DNA from: Nitrospirota bacterium
GTDB lineage: Bacteria > Nitrospirota > RBG-16-64-22 > JACRHK01
Direction: 5' to 3'
DNA: 10,917 nt
NCBI GenBank assembly: GCA_016217625.1
Contig: JACRHK010000181.1
Span: 1 to 10,917, forward strand
In this document: one piece after another, positions 1 to 5,170 of the stretch
Numbering within the stretch: the stretch's first letter is position 1
Layout: each line of letters begins with the position of its first letter
The notes under the pieces: generated by a model
Told to the model about the DNA's origin: nothing
The model's database searches: none
What the model saw: the letters and a program-made list of their open reading frames with translations, nothing else
Translations under genes and position numbers: made by a program

Positions 1-199
1 CAAGAATCCTTTCAGCGTCTTTCGGCCTCTTCAGTCCCAGGACATTTCCGACTTCATAGAACCAGAGAGACGGCAGGATGAATTCATGTTCCTGATGAAG
101 CCAGCCTCTCAGGAGACTGCCGGCAGGACCCCGGTTTTCTTCATCCTCTCCCAGGACCCACTTCAGAATGACCGAGGCATCCGGAACAAAGACCTTCAA
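1..199 (-). CDS. VapC-like PIN-domain toxin, N-terminal part (cut by window edge)
   Basis: A reading frame of 66 codons enters the window edge without a stop. It begins at a TTG codon (199-197) that overlaps the TGA of the antitoxin upstream in a TTGA arrangement; an AGGAGA ribosome binding site (RBS) lies at 213-208, about eight bases before it. The protein opens KVFVPDASVILKW, the usual PIN start, with the first acidic residue at Asp7. The second acidic position is Glu49 in WFYEVGNVL, which also has the Asn common in VapC proteins. PIN toxins of this type are Mg-dependent endoribonucleases that often cut tRNA or rRNA. The rest of the catalytic acids lie outside the window. Pairing with the gene at 196-438 as antitoxin is inferred from the overlap. 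Confidence 0.8.
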   Translation of the reverse strand, partial: MKVFVPDASVILKWVLGEDEENRGPAGSLLRGWLHQEHEFILPSLWFYEVGNVLGLKRPKDAERIL

Positions 200-438
200 C
201 TTGCTCGTCTCCTATCCCTCTTCAGCATCGCAACGATTTCTCTCTTTGAAAACGTGGCTTCCCTGGGCCTCAAAGCGAGAAGCTTCGCGGTCACTTTTTC
301 CCTCTTGATCCTCAGCAACTCTTTCCGCAAGGCCTCGTTGATGATCTTGCTCTTTTGTCCGGCAGGCACCAGCTTTTCAAGTTCCCTGCGAACGCCCTCC
401 TCGACAAAGAAGTTCAGTTTTTTTAACATGCTCCCCAT
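196..438 (-). CDS. Ribbon-helix-helix-like antitoxin of a PIN toxin module
   Basis: An 80-residue basic protein with a predicted beta-strand (about residues 5-11, LKKLNFF) followed by two helices (VRRELEKLV and SKIINEALRKEL). This is the pattern of CopG/Arc-type RHH antitoxins. The N-terminus would dimerise and bind the operator, and the charged C-terminal half (KREKVTAKLLALRPRE onward) would bind the toxin. A GGAGG at 450-446 stands six bases before the ATG at 438, which decides the start over the in-frame ATG at 429. The stop overlaps the PIN toxin start, so the two are translationally coupled. It probably represses its own promoter through the direct repeats at 467-487. The exact family is not certain; the PIN partner makes the antitoxin role likely. 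Confidence 0.75.
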   Translation of the reverse strand: MGSMLKKLNFFVEEGVRRELEKLVPAGQKSKIINEALRKELLRIKREKVTAKLLALRPREATFSKREIVAMLKRDRRRAS

Positions 439-464
439 GGGATACCTCCATATGATGCGTATTA

Positions 465-492
465 TTTATACTTACAACATATACTTATTCAA
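465..492 (-). promoter_or_regulatory. Promoter with 13-bp-spaced direct-repeat operator for the RHH-PIN module
   Basis: On the minus strand a -35 box TTGAAT (492-487) and a -10 box TATAAA (470-465) are separated by 16 bases. The plus strand carries TATACTTA twice, at 467-474 and 480-487, exactly 13 bases apart and covering the whole spacer and part of the -10. Repeated half-sites across a TA promoter are what RHH antitoxins usually bind. Autorepression is inferred. Confidence 0.55.
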
Positions 493-517
493 TCCTGCTG
501 TCAAGGAGGCATCCTGT

Positions 518-1018
518 TCACGCGCGATCGGCAAGAACCTCCTCTGCCTTCCGGACAGCCTCTTCGGGAGTAGCAGCATCCCGCACGGACCTCCTGTGCG
601 GGCCGCTCCTGAACAGCCCTTGATCCTCGAACCCCAGGAAGATGACCGGCTTGCCGTTCTTCAAAGCCAGGGCGACCTCGGAGATCGTCCCTTCCCGGCC
701 GGGGCAGGCGATGATCACATCGCTGGAGAGGATGTTGACGCAGTTGCGGGCGTCGCCCATCCCCGTGTAGATGGGGATGTCGATATGCTCCGATGTCCCG
801 CGATCCCGGTTGTCCCGGCTGGGGAGGATGCCCACCGTGAGTCCCCCGCGCCGCTTGGCTCCCCGGGCCGAAGCGTCCATCACCCCGGCGCTCCGTCCCC
901 CGTTCAGCAACACCCACCCCTTCTCGGCAATCAATTCTCCCAGCCGCTCGGCCACTGCCAGGGTCTCAGGCGTGGCTTCGCCGCCTCCGATAACCCCAAC
1001 AATCACCTTCTTCCCCAC
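518..1018 (-). CDS. SLOG/LOG-like nucleotide-binding protein (TIGR00725-type)
   Basis: A 166-residue Rossmann-like protein. It has a Gly-rich start (VIVGVIGGG, residues 5-13), a second Gly motif LLNGGRSAGVMDA (about 37-49), and PGREGTISEVALAL (106-119), a variant of the PGGxGTxxE signature of LOG and 'lysine decarboxylase'-like proteins. Gly is replaced by Arg in the PGG. Proteins of the TIGR00725 branch are grouped with molybdenum-cofactor carrier or nucleotide-binding SLOG proteins; the true ligand is unknown. I chose GTG at 1018 because GAGAGG lies eight bases before it. The upstream in-frame GTG at 1027 sits directly against that RBS. The mazF stop is only 12 bases upstream, so it probably shares the mazEF transcript. 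Confidence 0.75.
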   Translation of the reverse strand: MGKKVIVGVIGGGEATPETLAVAERLGELIAEKGWVLLNGGRSAGVMDASARGAKRRGGLTVGILPSRDNRDRGTSEHIDIPIYTGMGDARNCVNILSSDVIIACPGREGTISEVALALKNGKPVIFLGFEDQGLFRSGPHRRSVRDAATPEEAVRKAEEVLADRA

Positions 1019-1030
1019 AAAAAGCACCTC

Positions 1031-1393
1031 TCACAAATGGTAATCATACATGCCCAACGCAAGGAGGATGGCTTGTTCGACCCTCCTCATCTCCTCGTGG
1101 GATAGGGAGCCAATTCTCTCCTGAATCCTCTCTTTCGTGATCGCGCGGATTTGATTGGCAAGAATTTCCGAATCTTTCAAGAGGCCTCCTGTTCCGGCTG
1201 GGAGATAAATCGTTTGTGGGTACTGCTTCTTGCCGACCTTCGAGGTTATCGGCACAACAATCGTAATGGGAGAATACAGATTTCCTATATCGTTCTGGAT
1301 GACTAGGGCCGGTCGGACCCGGCCCTGCTCTGAACCTTTGGCAGGCTCGAAATTCACCCAGTAAATTTCCCCTCTTTTAATAGTCCGGGGCAT
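1031..1393 (-). CDS. mazF: MazF/PemK-family mRNA interferase toxin
   Basis: A 120-residue protein with the hallmark MazF N-terminus: RGEIYWVNFEPAKGSEQGRVRPALVIQ (described here by its parts GEIYWVNF and RPALVI), with the conserved Arg25/Arg27 region. The strand IVVPITS carries Thr50/Ser51 at the position of the catalytic Thr/Ser. The C-terminus ERIGSLSHEEMRRVEQAI is the usual final MazF helix. MazF proteins form dimers that cut single-stranded mRNA at short sequences. The ATG at 1393 lies inside the antitoxin gene (17-bp overlap). It is preferred because the protein there begins in the family-typical way, although the nearest GGAGG is about 12 bases upstream. Translational coupling to the antitoxin is likely. 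Confidence 0.92.
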   Translation of the reverse strand: MPRTIKRGEIYWVNFEPAKGSEQGRVRPALVIQNDIGNLYSPITIVVPITSKVGKKQYPQTIYLPAGTGGLLKDSEILANQIRAITKERIQERIGSLSHEEMRRVEQAILLALGMYDYHL

Positions 1394-1637
1394 CGAGCAG
1401 GGCACCCTCCAAGTCCTGGTAAATTGCAAGGTCTCGTTCCGCGTTCTCCCGGTATCCGTCCATCATGAGCGACTCCAACTTCTTTTTCTTTCGGCGTTTC
1501 AGATACACTTCCACTGCCCGTGAAATCAGATCACTACGATTCTTCCCTGCACCCTCCTTAACAGCCTGATCGAGTGCCTCAATCTCCCAAGAAGGCAACG
1601 TCACTGTCGTCTTTTTTTCTAGCGATTGTCCCTTCAT
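1377..1637 (-). CDS. MazE-like ribbon-helix-helix antitoxin
   Basis: An 86-residue protein with an RHH N-terminus: beta-strand KTTVTLP (about residues 9-15), helix SWEIEALDQAVKEG, turn, then helix NRSDLISRAVEVYLKR. A basic KRRKKKK stretch and an acidic tail (YQDLEGALLDAPDY) follow; the tail probably threads into the MazF dimer. The ATG at 1637 is chosen over the ATG at 1643 because the strong GGAGG (1649-1645) is seven bases from the first and only one base from the second. It overlaps mazF by 17 bp. Its promoter carries an array of four half-sites that it probably binds to repress the operon. Confidence 0.85.
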   Translation of the reverse strand: MKGQSLEKKTTVTLPSWEIEALDQAVKEGAGKNRSDLISRAVEVYLKRRKKKKLESLMMDGYRENAERDLAIYQDLEGALLDAPDY

Positions 1638-1654
1638 AGCCATACCTCCGATAA

Positions 1655-1698
1655 GATGTCTATTTAGACATCTTATTAGACATCCACACAGATGTCAA
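1655..1698 (-). promoter_or_regulatory. mazEF promoter covered by four 12-bp-spaced operator half-sites
   Basis: The minus strand has a perfect -35 TTGACA (1698-1693), a 17-base spacer and a -10 TAAGAT (1675-1670). Six-base half-sites GATGTC or its complement GACATC start at 1655, 1667, 1679 and 1691, exactly 12 bases apart. The first two lie within a perfect 11-bp inverted repeat (1651-1661 and 1666-1676). The half-sites cover the -35, the spacer and the -10. This fits cooperative binding by an RHH antitoxin, which is inferred. Confidence 0.75.
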
Positions 1699-1709
1699 TC
1701 AAGACTTCA

Positions 1710-2882
1710 TCACCGCTCCTCCCAGAACGTAAGCTGTTGCACCGGAGGGGAAGCATCCGCCACTGGTTCAACCAGCCGCTTGCCGCCCAGCAGGAGATAC
1801 GGCGCGGCGCGTTTCATCACGGCCCCCAGGCACTGGAGATCCTTGGCGTCCCGGAACCCTTCTCGCCGCCGCTCGACGATGCGCCGGGCCGAGACAGGGC
1901 CGATGCCTGGAACGCGGAGGAGCGTCTCGTAGTCGGCCTGAAGGACCTCCACGGGAAACCATTCGGGATGACGCAAGGCCCAGGTCATCTTGGGGTCCGC
2001 CGCCCGCGGGAGGTTCCCCTCGCCATCAAACGGGATCTCGCCCGCAGAGAAGCCGTAGAACCGGAGGAGCCAGTCGGCCTGATAGAGCCGGTGTTCTCTT
2101 AAGAGCGGCGTGGGCGCGCACCCCTCCAGGGGCGTGTCGGACACGGGGTGGAAAGCGCTGTAGTAGGCCCGCCGGACGTCGAGCTTCCGATAGAGATAGT
2201 CGCTGGTGAGAAGGATCTCCTGGTCGCACTCCCCCGCCGGCCCCACGACAAACTGGGTAATCTGGCCGGAGGGGATCTTCCCGGGAAGCTCCTGCTGCAT
2301 CCGGCGGATCCAGGCCATCCGCTCCAGAATCTCGTTAAACCGCTTCACGGAAGAAAGCGCCCCCAACCGCTCGGCGCTCGGGGCCTCCAGGTTCATCGAG
2401 ACCCGGCTCGCCAGTTGGAGGCCCCGCTCGACATGGGCCGGGTCTGCCCCGGGAAGGATCTTGAGGTGCAGGTATCCTTGATAGCCGTACTGCTTCCGGA
2501 GGATCTCGGCCGTGTCGATCATCCGGTCCATCACGGTGTTGACCCGGCGCGTGACGCCGGAGGTGAGGAAGAGCCCTTCGACTTTCCTGCGTCTCAGGAG
2601 ATCCATGAAAAGGGCGGCCAGCTCGTCGGGACGGAAGCTCACGCGGGGGACGTCGCGCTGGACGCGGTGCTCGCAGTAGGCGCAGTCGTATTCGCAGACG
2701 TTCGTGAAGAGGGTCTTGAGGAGGGGCATCCGGCGGCCGCCGGGGAGAGTGCAGTAGGAGATCCCGCCCAGCCACTTCGCGCGCTTCGGGTGATGCACCC
2801 GCGCCCGCCCTATCTCCGTGGGCGCGCAGACGTCGTCCTGGGCCGAGGTGCCCAGAACCTCCAGCTTTTGAAGGGCGTCCAT
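1710..2882 (-). CDS. Radical SAM protein with C-terminal helix-hairpin-helix, putative DNA modification/repair
   Basis: A 390-residue protein. The radical SAM Fe-S motif CxxxCxxC is at Cys63, Cys67 and Cys70 (CEYDCAYC). LHLKILPG (138-145) and SMNLEAPSAERL (162-173) are later barrel motifs. Residues about 320-345 form a helix-hairpin-helix (LLRVPGIGPVSARRIVERR), a non-specific DNA-binding element. This order matches the family annotated as putative DNA modification/repair radical SAM protein (TIGR03916), usually paired with a uracil-DNA-glycosylase-like gene. No such partner is in this window. The reaction is unknown. The ATG at 2882 is chosen over the in-frame GTG at 2897: a G-rich RBS (GGGGGGAG) lies just upstream, and the predicted transcript starts close to 2894. 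Confidence 0.85.
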   Translation of the reverse strand: MDALQKLEVLGTSAQDDVCAPTEIGRARVHHPKRAKWLGGISYCTLPGGRRMPLLKTLFTNVCEYDCAYCEHRVQRDVPRVSFRPDELAALFMDLLRRRKVEGLFLTSGVTRRVNTVMDRMIDTAEILRKQYGYQGYLHLKILPGADPAHVERGLQLASRVSMNLEAPSAERLGALSSVKRFNEILERMAWIRRMQQELPGKIPSGQITQFVVGPAGECDQEILLTSDYLYRKLDVRRAYYSAFHPVSDTPLEGCAPTPLLREHRLYQADWLLRFYGFSAGEIPFDGEGNLPRAADPKMTWALRHPEWFPVEVLQADYETLLRVPGIGPVSARRIVERRREGFRDAKDLQCLGAVMKRAAPYLLLGGKRLVEPVADASPPVQQLTFWEER

Positions 2883-2900
2883 GTTGTCTCCCCCCACCCG

Positions 2901-2929
2901 ATGCTAGGCCAATTCGGGGATCATGTCAA
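2901..2929 (-). promoter_or_regulatory. Promoter of the radical SAM gene
   Basis: On the minus strand, -35 TTGACA (2929-2924), a 17-base spacer and -10 TAGCAT (2906-2901). The start point would be near 2894, giving a leader of about a dozen bases that is mostly the G-rich RBS. I see no LexA-like palindrome overlapping it. Confidence 0.6.
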
Positions 2930-2939
2930 TTTGGAAACG

Positions 2940-3022
2940 GCAGGCACGGCGGCCTGCCCTACGGGATTAACGCTTTTCGTAGCTTTTCGTAGGGCGCGGG
3001 CACTGCACCCGCCCTCCTACGG
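2940..3022. repeat. Intergenic repeat block with tandem 10-mer and imperfect hairpin
   Basis: CTTTTCGTAG occurs twice in tandem at about 2973-2992. It is followed by an imperfect hairpin whose arms begin and end CGTAGG (2988-2993) and CCTACG (3015-3020), with a GGG-CACTGCA-CCC tip. The composition resembles dispersed palindromic intergenic repeats. It lies just past the end of the 3027-3275 gene and could also act as its 3' structure. Confidence 0.4.
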
Positions 3023-3026
3023 ACCG

Positions 3027-3275
3027 CTATTCCGGACTCACAGCCATGAGACGCCACTGGAGCGTCTCCGTGTGGTAGCAGATCTCGTAGAGGGCCGTCC
3101 CCGTACTCGCGGAGAAGTGATGGACCGTCGCCCTCCCCTCTTTCACCTTCCAGGCAAACGTCACCTTCTCGATCTTGTACGTCCGTCCCCGCCAGATGAA
3201 CCACTTGGGTTCTACTTCACCCCCCGGTCCGAAGACGGCAGCGACCCTGATGCACTCTCCAACCTCGGTAATCAT
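3027..3275 (-). CDS. Small hypothetical protein, DUF6504-like beta fold, downstream of lexA
   Basis: An 82-residue protein rich in beta-strands and aromatics: WFIWRGRTYKIEKVTFAWK, then HHFSASTGTALYEICYH and LQWRLMAV. The WRGRxYxVxxV...W...LYEIxxxxxxWxL pattern resembles the short DUF6504-type proteins that are often found near SOS mutagenesis genes (imuB/dnaE2). That is a recollection of pattern, not a search result. No signal peptide or membrane segment is seen. The ATG at 3275 has a GGAAG directly against it, so the RBS is poor. An extension to a TTG at 3308 would run into the AT-rich repeat, which I think is less likely. It follows lexA on the same strand after about 77 bases, so co-transcription with lexA is possible. 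Confidence 0.6.
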   Translation of the reverse strand: MITEVGECIRVAAVFGPGGEVEPKWFIWRGRTYKIEKVTFAWKVKEGRATVHHFSASTGTALYEICYHTETLQWRLMAVSPE

Positions 3276-3289
3276 CTTCCATGCTTCAG

Positions 3290-3357
3290 TGCAAAATGCA
3301 AATTTCAAAATGCAAAATTTAAAATTTGCAATTTACATTTTTCATTTTGCATTTAAA
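3290..3357. repeat. AT-rich intergenic repeat with 11-bp inverted repeat at the lexA 3' end
   Basis: This stretch is almost entirely variants of TGCAAAAT, AAATTT and their complements, in sharp contrast with the GC-rich genes around it. AAATGCAAAAT at 3308-3318 is perfectly inverted as ATTTTGCATTT at 3344-3354, and the right arm includes the lexA stop codon (TAA, 3355-3353). It may be a dispersed intergenic repeat that doubles as a weak transcript end for lexA. Confidence 0.5.
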
Positions 3358-3964
3358 TCTTTCGCACCACCCCCACGACCTTCCCCAGGATCTGAACCTC
3401 CCCCTCGCCGGGATGAATATCAATGGGAGGCATCGTCGGATGGGCCGGTTGAAGGCGGACGGACTCCCCCTCGCGATAGAAATACTTCACCGTGGCCTCC
3501 TCCCCCACCAGAGCGACGACCATCTCCCCCTCTTCGGCTGTCGCCTGGGGATGAACGAGGACATAGTCCCCCTCCAGGATATGGGCTTCGATCATACTGC
3601 CCCCCTTCACCCGGAGGAAAAAGTCCTGCGGCCCCTTGCAGAAGGCGGCATCCACGGCCAAGTACCCCTCGATGTCCTCCAGGGCCAGTTGCGGCCGCCC
3701 TGCCCGAATCTGTCCCAGGATAGGGAGACGGCAAACCGGATGCCGAACCTGTCCCCGGACATGGATGCCCCTGGACCGTCGCGCCTGCCGCCTGAGATAC
3801 CCCTTCTCTTCGAGCGTGCGGAGGTACTTGTAGGCCATTTTCGGCCCCCGGAGTCCCAGGAAGCGGGCCAGCTCCCTCACTGTCGGAGGATACCCCTGCT
3901 TCTCCTGGTGCTCGCTCAAAAAGCGAAGGACGGTTTGCTGCCGCTCTGTCAGTTCGCTTTTCAT
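3353..3964 (-). CDS. lexA: LexA repressor
   Basis: A 203-residue LexA, the usual length. The N-terminal winged helix (residues 3-60) includes PPTVRELARFLGL and EEKGYLRR. The recognition-helix segment GPKMAYKYLRTL differs from the common S-x-S-x-V-x-x-H pattern, which suggests a different DNA sequence is read. The C-terminal S24 peptidase domain holds the Ala88-Gly89 self-cleavage bond (IRAGRP), catalytic Ser123 in VKGGSM (Gly instead of the frequent Asp before Ser) and Lys160 in ATVKYFY. It represses SOS genes until RecA-stimulated self-cleavage. The ATG at 3964 is chosen because the protein from there has normal length; the 13 extra codons up to 4003 would run through the operator and -10 box. 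Confidence 0.96.
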   Translation of the reverse strand: MKSELTERQQTVLRFLSEHQEKQGYPPTVRELARFLGLRGPKMAYKYLRTLEEKGYLRRQARRSRGIHVRGQVRHPVCRLPILGQIRAGRPQLALEDIEGYLAVDAAFCKGPQDFFLRVKGGSMIEAHILEGDYVLVHPQATAEEGEMVVALVGEEATVKYFYREGESVRLQPAHPTMPPIDIHPGEGEVQILGKVVGVVRKI

Positions 3965-3967
3965 AGA

Positions 3968-3983
3968 GTCAACATTTGTTGAC
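3968..3983. promoter_or_regulatory. Palindromic operator in the lexA leader (candidate LexA box)
   Basis: GTCAACATTTGTTGAC is a perfect inverted repeat with 7-base arms (3968-3974 and 3977-3983) around a 2-base centre. It begins four bases upstream of the lexA ATG and ends six bases from the -10 box, so it covers the predicted start point. The position indicates autoregulation. The sequence is not the E. coli (CTGT-N8-ACAG), Bacillus (GAAC-N4-GTTC) or alpha-proteobacterial (GTTC-N7-GTTC) box. Confidence 0.7.
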
Positions 3984-3988
3984 CTTAC

Positions 3989-4016
3989 TTTATAACAGTC
4001 CATCCCCCTATGTCAA
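3989..4016 (-). promoter_or_regulatory. lexA promoter
   Basis: Minus strand: -35 TTGACA (4016-4011), 16-base spacer, -10 TATAAA (3994-3989). The start point is expected near 3982, inside the palindrome at 3968-3983. The leader is then about 18 bases with no visible Shine-Dalgarno sequence. Confidence 0.75.
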
Positions 4017-4350
4017 GTGCTTTCTTAAGATGCCGTTATTTCAACGGAAAAACAGGTGGTTAAGCGTATGACCTCATCTGAACCCTAAGATAAAATAGGG
4101 CAGACTTGCCAAACGCAAGATTAGGAAAGAATCAACCCACCAGTTCGAAGAACCCTTCGATCACTTTGGAGAGGTCTTCTTCACTGGTTCGTCCAATCCG
4201 GCGGGTCAGGAATAAACTCAAGGTCACCTATGAAAAAGGCTGTCCGGTCTTGAAATATGCACGCGAGAATATTCCCTACCCACGATGTCCACCCCGAAGT
4301 CAGGGGTTTTCTTGAAGGAGCGGTGTAACGACCGCGAAGCCTAACGGCTC
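4017..4350. other. Intergenic stretch between lexA and the Phd-PIN module
   Basis: No intact gene is seen over about 330 bases. It holds small hairpins (CCGTT/AACGG around 4033-4047 and CCCTA/TAGGG around 4083-4100) and the MazF-like remnant at 4132-4227. The overlapping open frames have no RBS or recognisable product. Base composition is less GC-rich than in the flanking genes, as expected for decayed or intergenic DNA. Confidence 0.5.
4132..4227 (-). pseudogene. Degraded C-terminus of a MazF-like toxin
   Basis: The minus-strand frame ending in TGA at 4134-4132 reads LFLTRRIGRTSEEDLSKV, then IEGFFELVG. This follows the MazF C-terminal pattern RRIGxLSEEDLxxVxxxLxELxG and aligns with the intact toxin at 1031-1393 (ERIGSLSHEEMRRVEQAI). 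An in-frame TAG lies just upstream of codon 1 (GTG, 4227-4225), and no MazF N-terminal motif (GEIYWV, RPxLV) is found further upstream in any minus frame. It is most simply a remnant of a lost mazF. The match is short, so it may be coincidental. Confidence 0.4.
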
Positions 4351-4379
4351 TTGACAAAAAATGTTCGGACAATTATACT
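4351..4379 (+). promoter_or_regulatory. Promoter of the Phd-PIN module
   Basis: A perfect -35 TTGACA (4351-4356), a 17-base spacer and -10 TATACT (4374-4379). It stands 23 bases before the antitoxin ATG, with GGAGG at 4391-4395 between. A partly symmetrical TGTTCGGACA lies in the spacer and may be an antitoxin site; that part is weak. Confidence 0.75.
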
Positions 4380-4402
4380 GACGTTTTAAGGAGGTAGACG
4401 CG

Positions 4403-4654
4403 ATGAGATTCGTAAATGTGCGGGAATTCAGCTCCACGGCAACCAAGCTCCTCAGAGAGGAGGTGGAGAAGGGCGAAAAAGTCGTCATCACCAAGCGGGG
4501 CAAACCGGTCGGCCTGATCATCCCGTTCAAGGACAAGATCGCCGTGGCCGAGGCATTGCTTGAAGAAGCAGGCTCCTTGTTGAAGGAAAGCGGGATTACA
4601 GAGGTTGATATCCTGAAGGCGCTTGAAACGGTGAGAAAAAGGGCCTATGCCTAA
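4403..4654 (+). CDS. Phd/YefM-family antitoxin
   Basis: An 83-residue protein with the typical Phd start: VNVREFSSTATKLLREEV, then KGEKVVITKRGKPVGLIIPF (about residues 24-43), where the VxITKRGxPVAxLVP strand-turn-strand is the family signature. The N-terminal half binds operator DNA as a dimer. The C-terminal helix (residues 45-83) would cover the toxin's active site. AAGGAGG with about seven bases of spacing gives a strong start at 4403. The gene overlaps the PIN toxin by 8 bp, so the two are translationally coupled. The complex probably represses the promoter at 4351-4379. Confidence 0.9.
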   Translation: MRFVNVREFSSTATKLLREEVEKGEKVVITKRGKPVGLIIPFKDKIAVAEALLEEAGSLLKESGITEVDILKALETVRKRAYA

Positions 4655-5075
4655 GGTGGTGGTGGATGCGAATGTTCTGGTTTCTGCGTTGTTCGGCGGC
4701 ACGCCGAGAAAGGCATTCTTAAAAGCACTGCGGACCTGTGAGGTGTTCACCTCGCCTGAGATCAGGCTGGAGTTCTCCTCTCTCCTGGTCGAGCTCGAAG
4801 ACAAACTCGGCGCATCGAAAACCAGGCGTCTTCGCACGATCGTTTCAACCCTGCTTTCTCACTCGAAAGAAGTCATCCCTGCAAAAAAGATCGAACTCTC
4901 AAGGGACAGGAAGGACAATGCCTATTTGAGCCTCTGTCTCAGGGTTAGAGCGGACTTTCTCTTGACCGGGGACAAAGACCTGCTCGAAATTCCAACAAAA
5001 AAACTGAAACCATTAGGCTTGAACCGGCTCAAAATCGTCTCACCCGATGGGTTTCTGTCTGGAGAGCGCCTGTAA
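4647..5075 (+). CDS. PIN-family toxin (TIGR00305/COG1569 type)
   Basis: A complete 142-residue PIN-domain protein. The acidic residues expected for metal binding are present: Asp7 in VVVDANVLVSALF, Glu42 in RLEFSSLL, Asp87/Asp90 in SRDRKDNAYL and Asp109 in LLTGDKDLLE. DxKDNxYLxLA...ADxLLTGDKDLL is the signature of the 'putative toxin-antitoxin system toxin component, PIN family' group. The predicted activity is Mg-dependent RNA cleavage held in check by the Phd-like protein encoded just upstream. Its start lies inside the antitoxin gene. This PIN differs in subfamily from the partial one at 1-199 (DANVLVSALF versus DASVILKW), so the two are not recent copies. Confidence 0.9.
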   Translation: MPKVVVDANVLVSALFGGTPRKAFLKALRTCEVFTSPEIRLEFSSLLVELEDKLGASKTRRLRTIVSTLLSHSKEVIPAKKIELSRDRKDNAYLSLCLRVRADFLLTGDKDLLEIPTKKLKPLGLNRLKIVSPDGFLSGERL

Positions 5076-5130
5076 CCTGTCCGACTCAGAATGTGTCGGC
5101 AGTTTGCGGCGGGGGTGAAGGGCATTAAAA

Positions 5131-5153
5131 GCCTGCCGGGTTTTCCGGCAGGC
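5131..5153 (-). terminator. Hairpin terminator between convergent genes
   Basis: A perfect 9-bp stem GCCTGCCGG/CCGGCAGGC with a 5-base loop. On the minus strand it is followed by TTTTAAT, so it suits transcripts from the 5300-5689 gene. On the plus strand no T-run follows, so ending of the PIN toxin transcript here is less sure. Confidence 0.65.
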
Positions 5154-5170
5154 CCTTCCAGACTACCGAG

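Noticed and set aside
86..1105. Long plus-strand open frame of 339 codons
   Set aside because: It lies antisense to the SLOG, RHH antitoxin and PIN genes, runs through their promoter, has no RBS and has a low-complexity Pro/Arg-rich product typical of shadow frames in GC-rich DNA.
2148..3356. Plus-strand open frame of 402 codons opposite the radical SAM gene
   Set aside because: It crosses two real minus-strand genes and their intergenic repeat, and the product has no recognisable motif.
4329..4350. Possible integron attC-like site (GCCTAAC near 4339)
   Set aside because: Only an inverse-core-like heptamer is present. No matching GTTRRRY core at a suitable distance and no integrase is seen.
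4181..4372. Minus-strand 63-codon open frame upstream of the Phd gene
   Set aside because: No RBS, no domain, and it overlaps the promoter and the MazF-like relic; judged non-coding.
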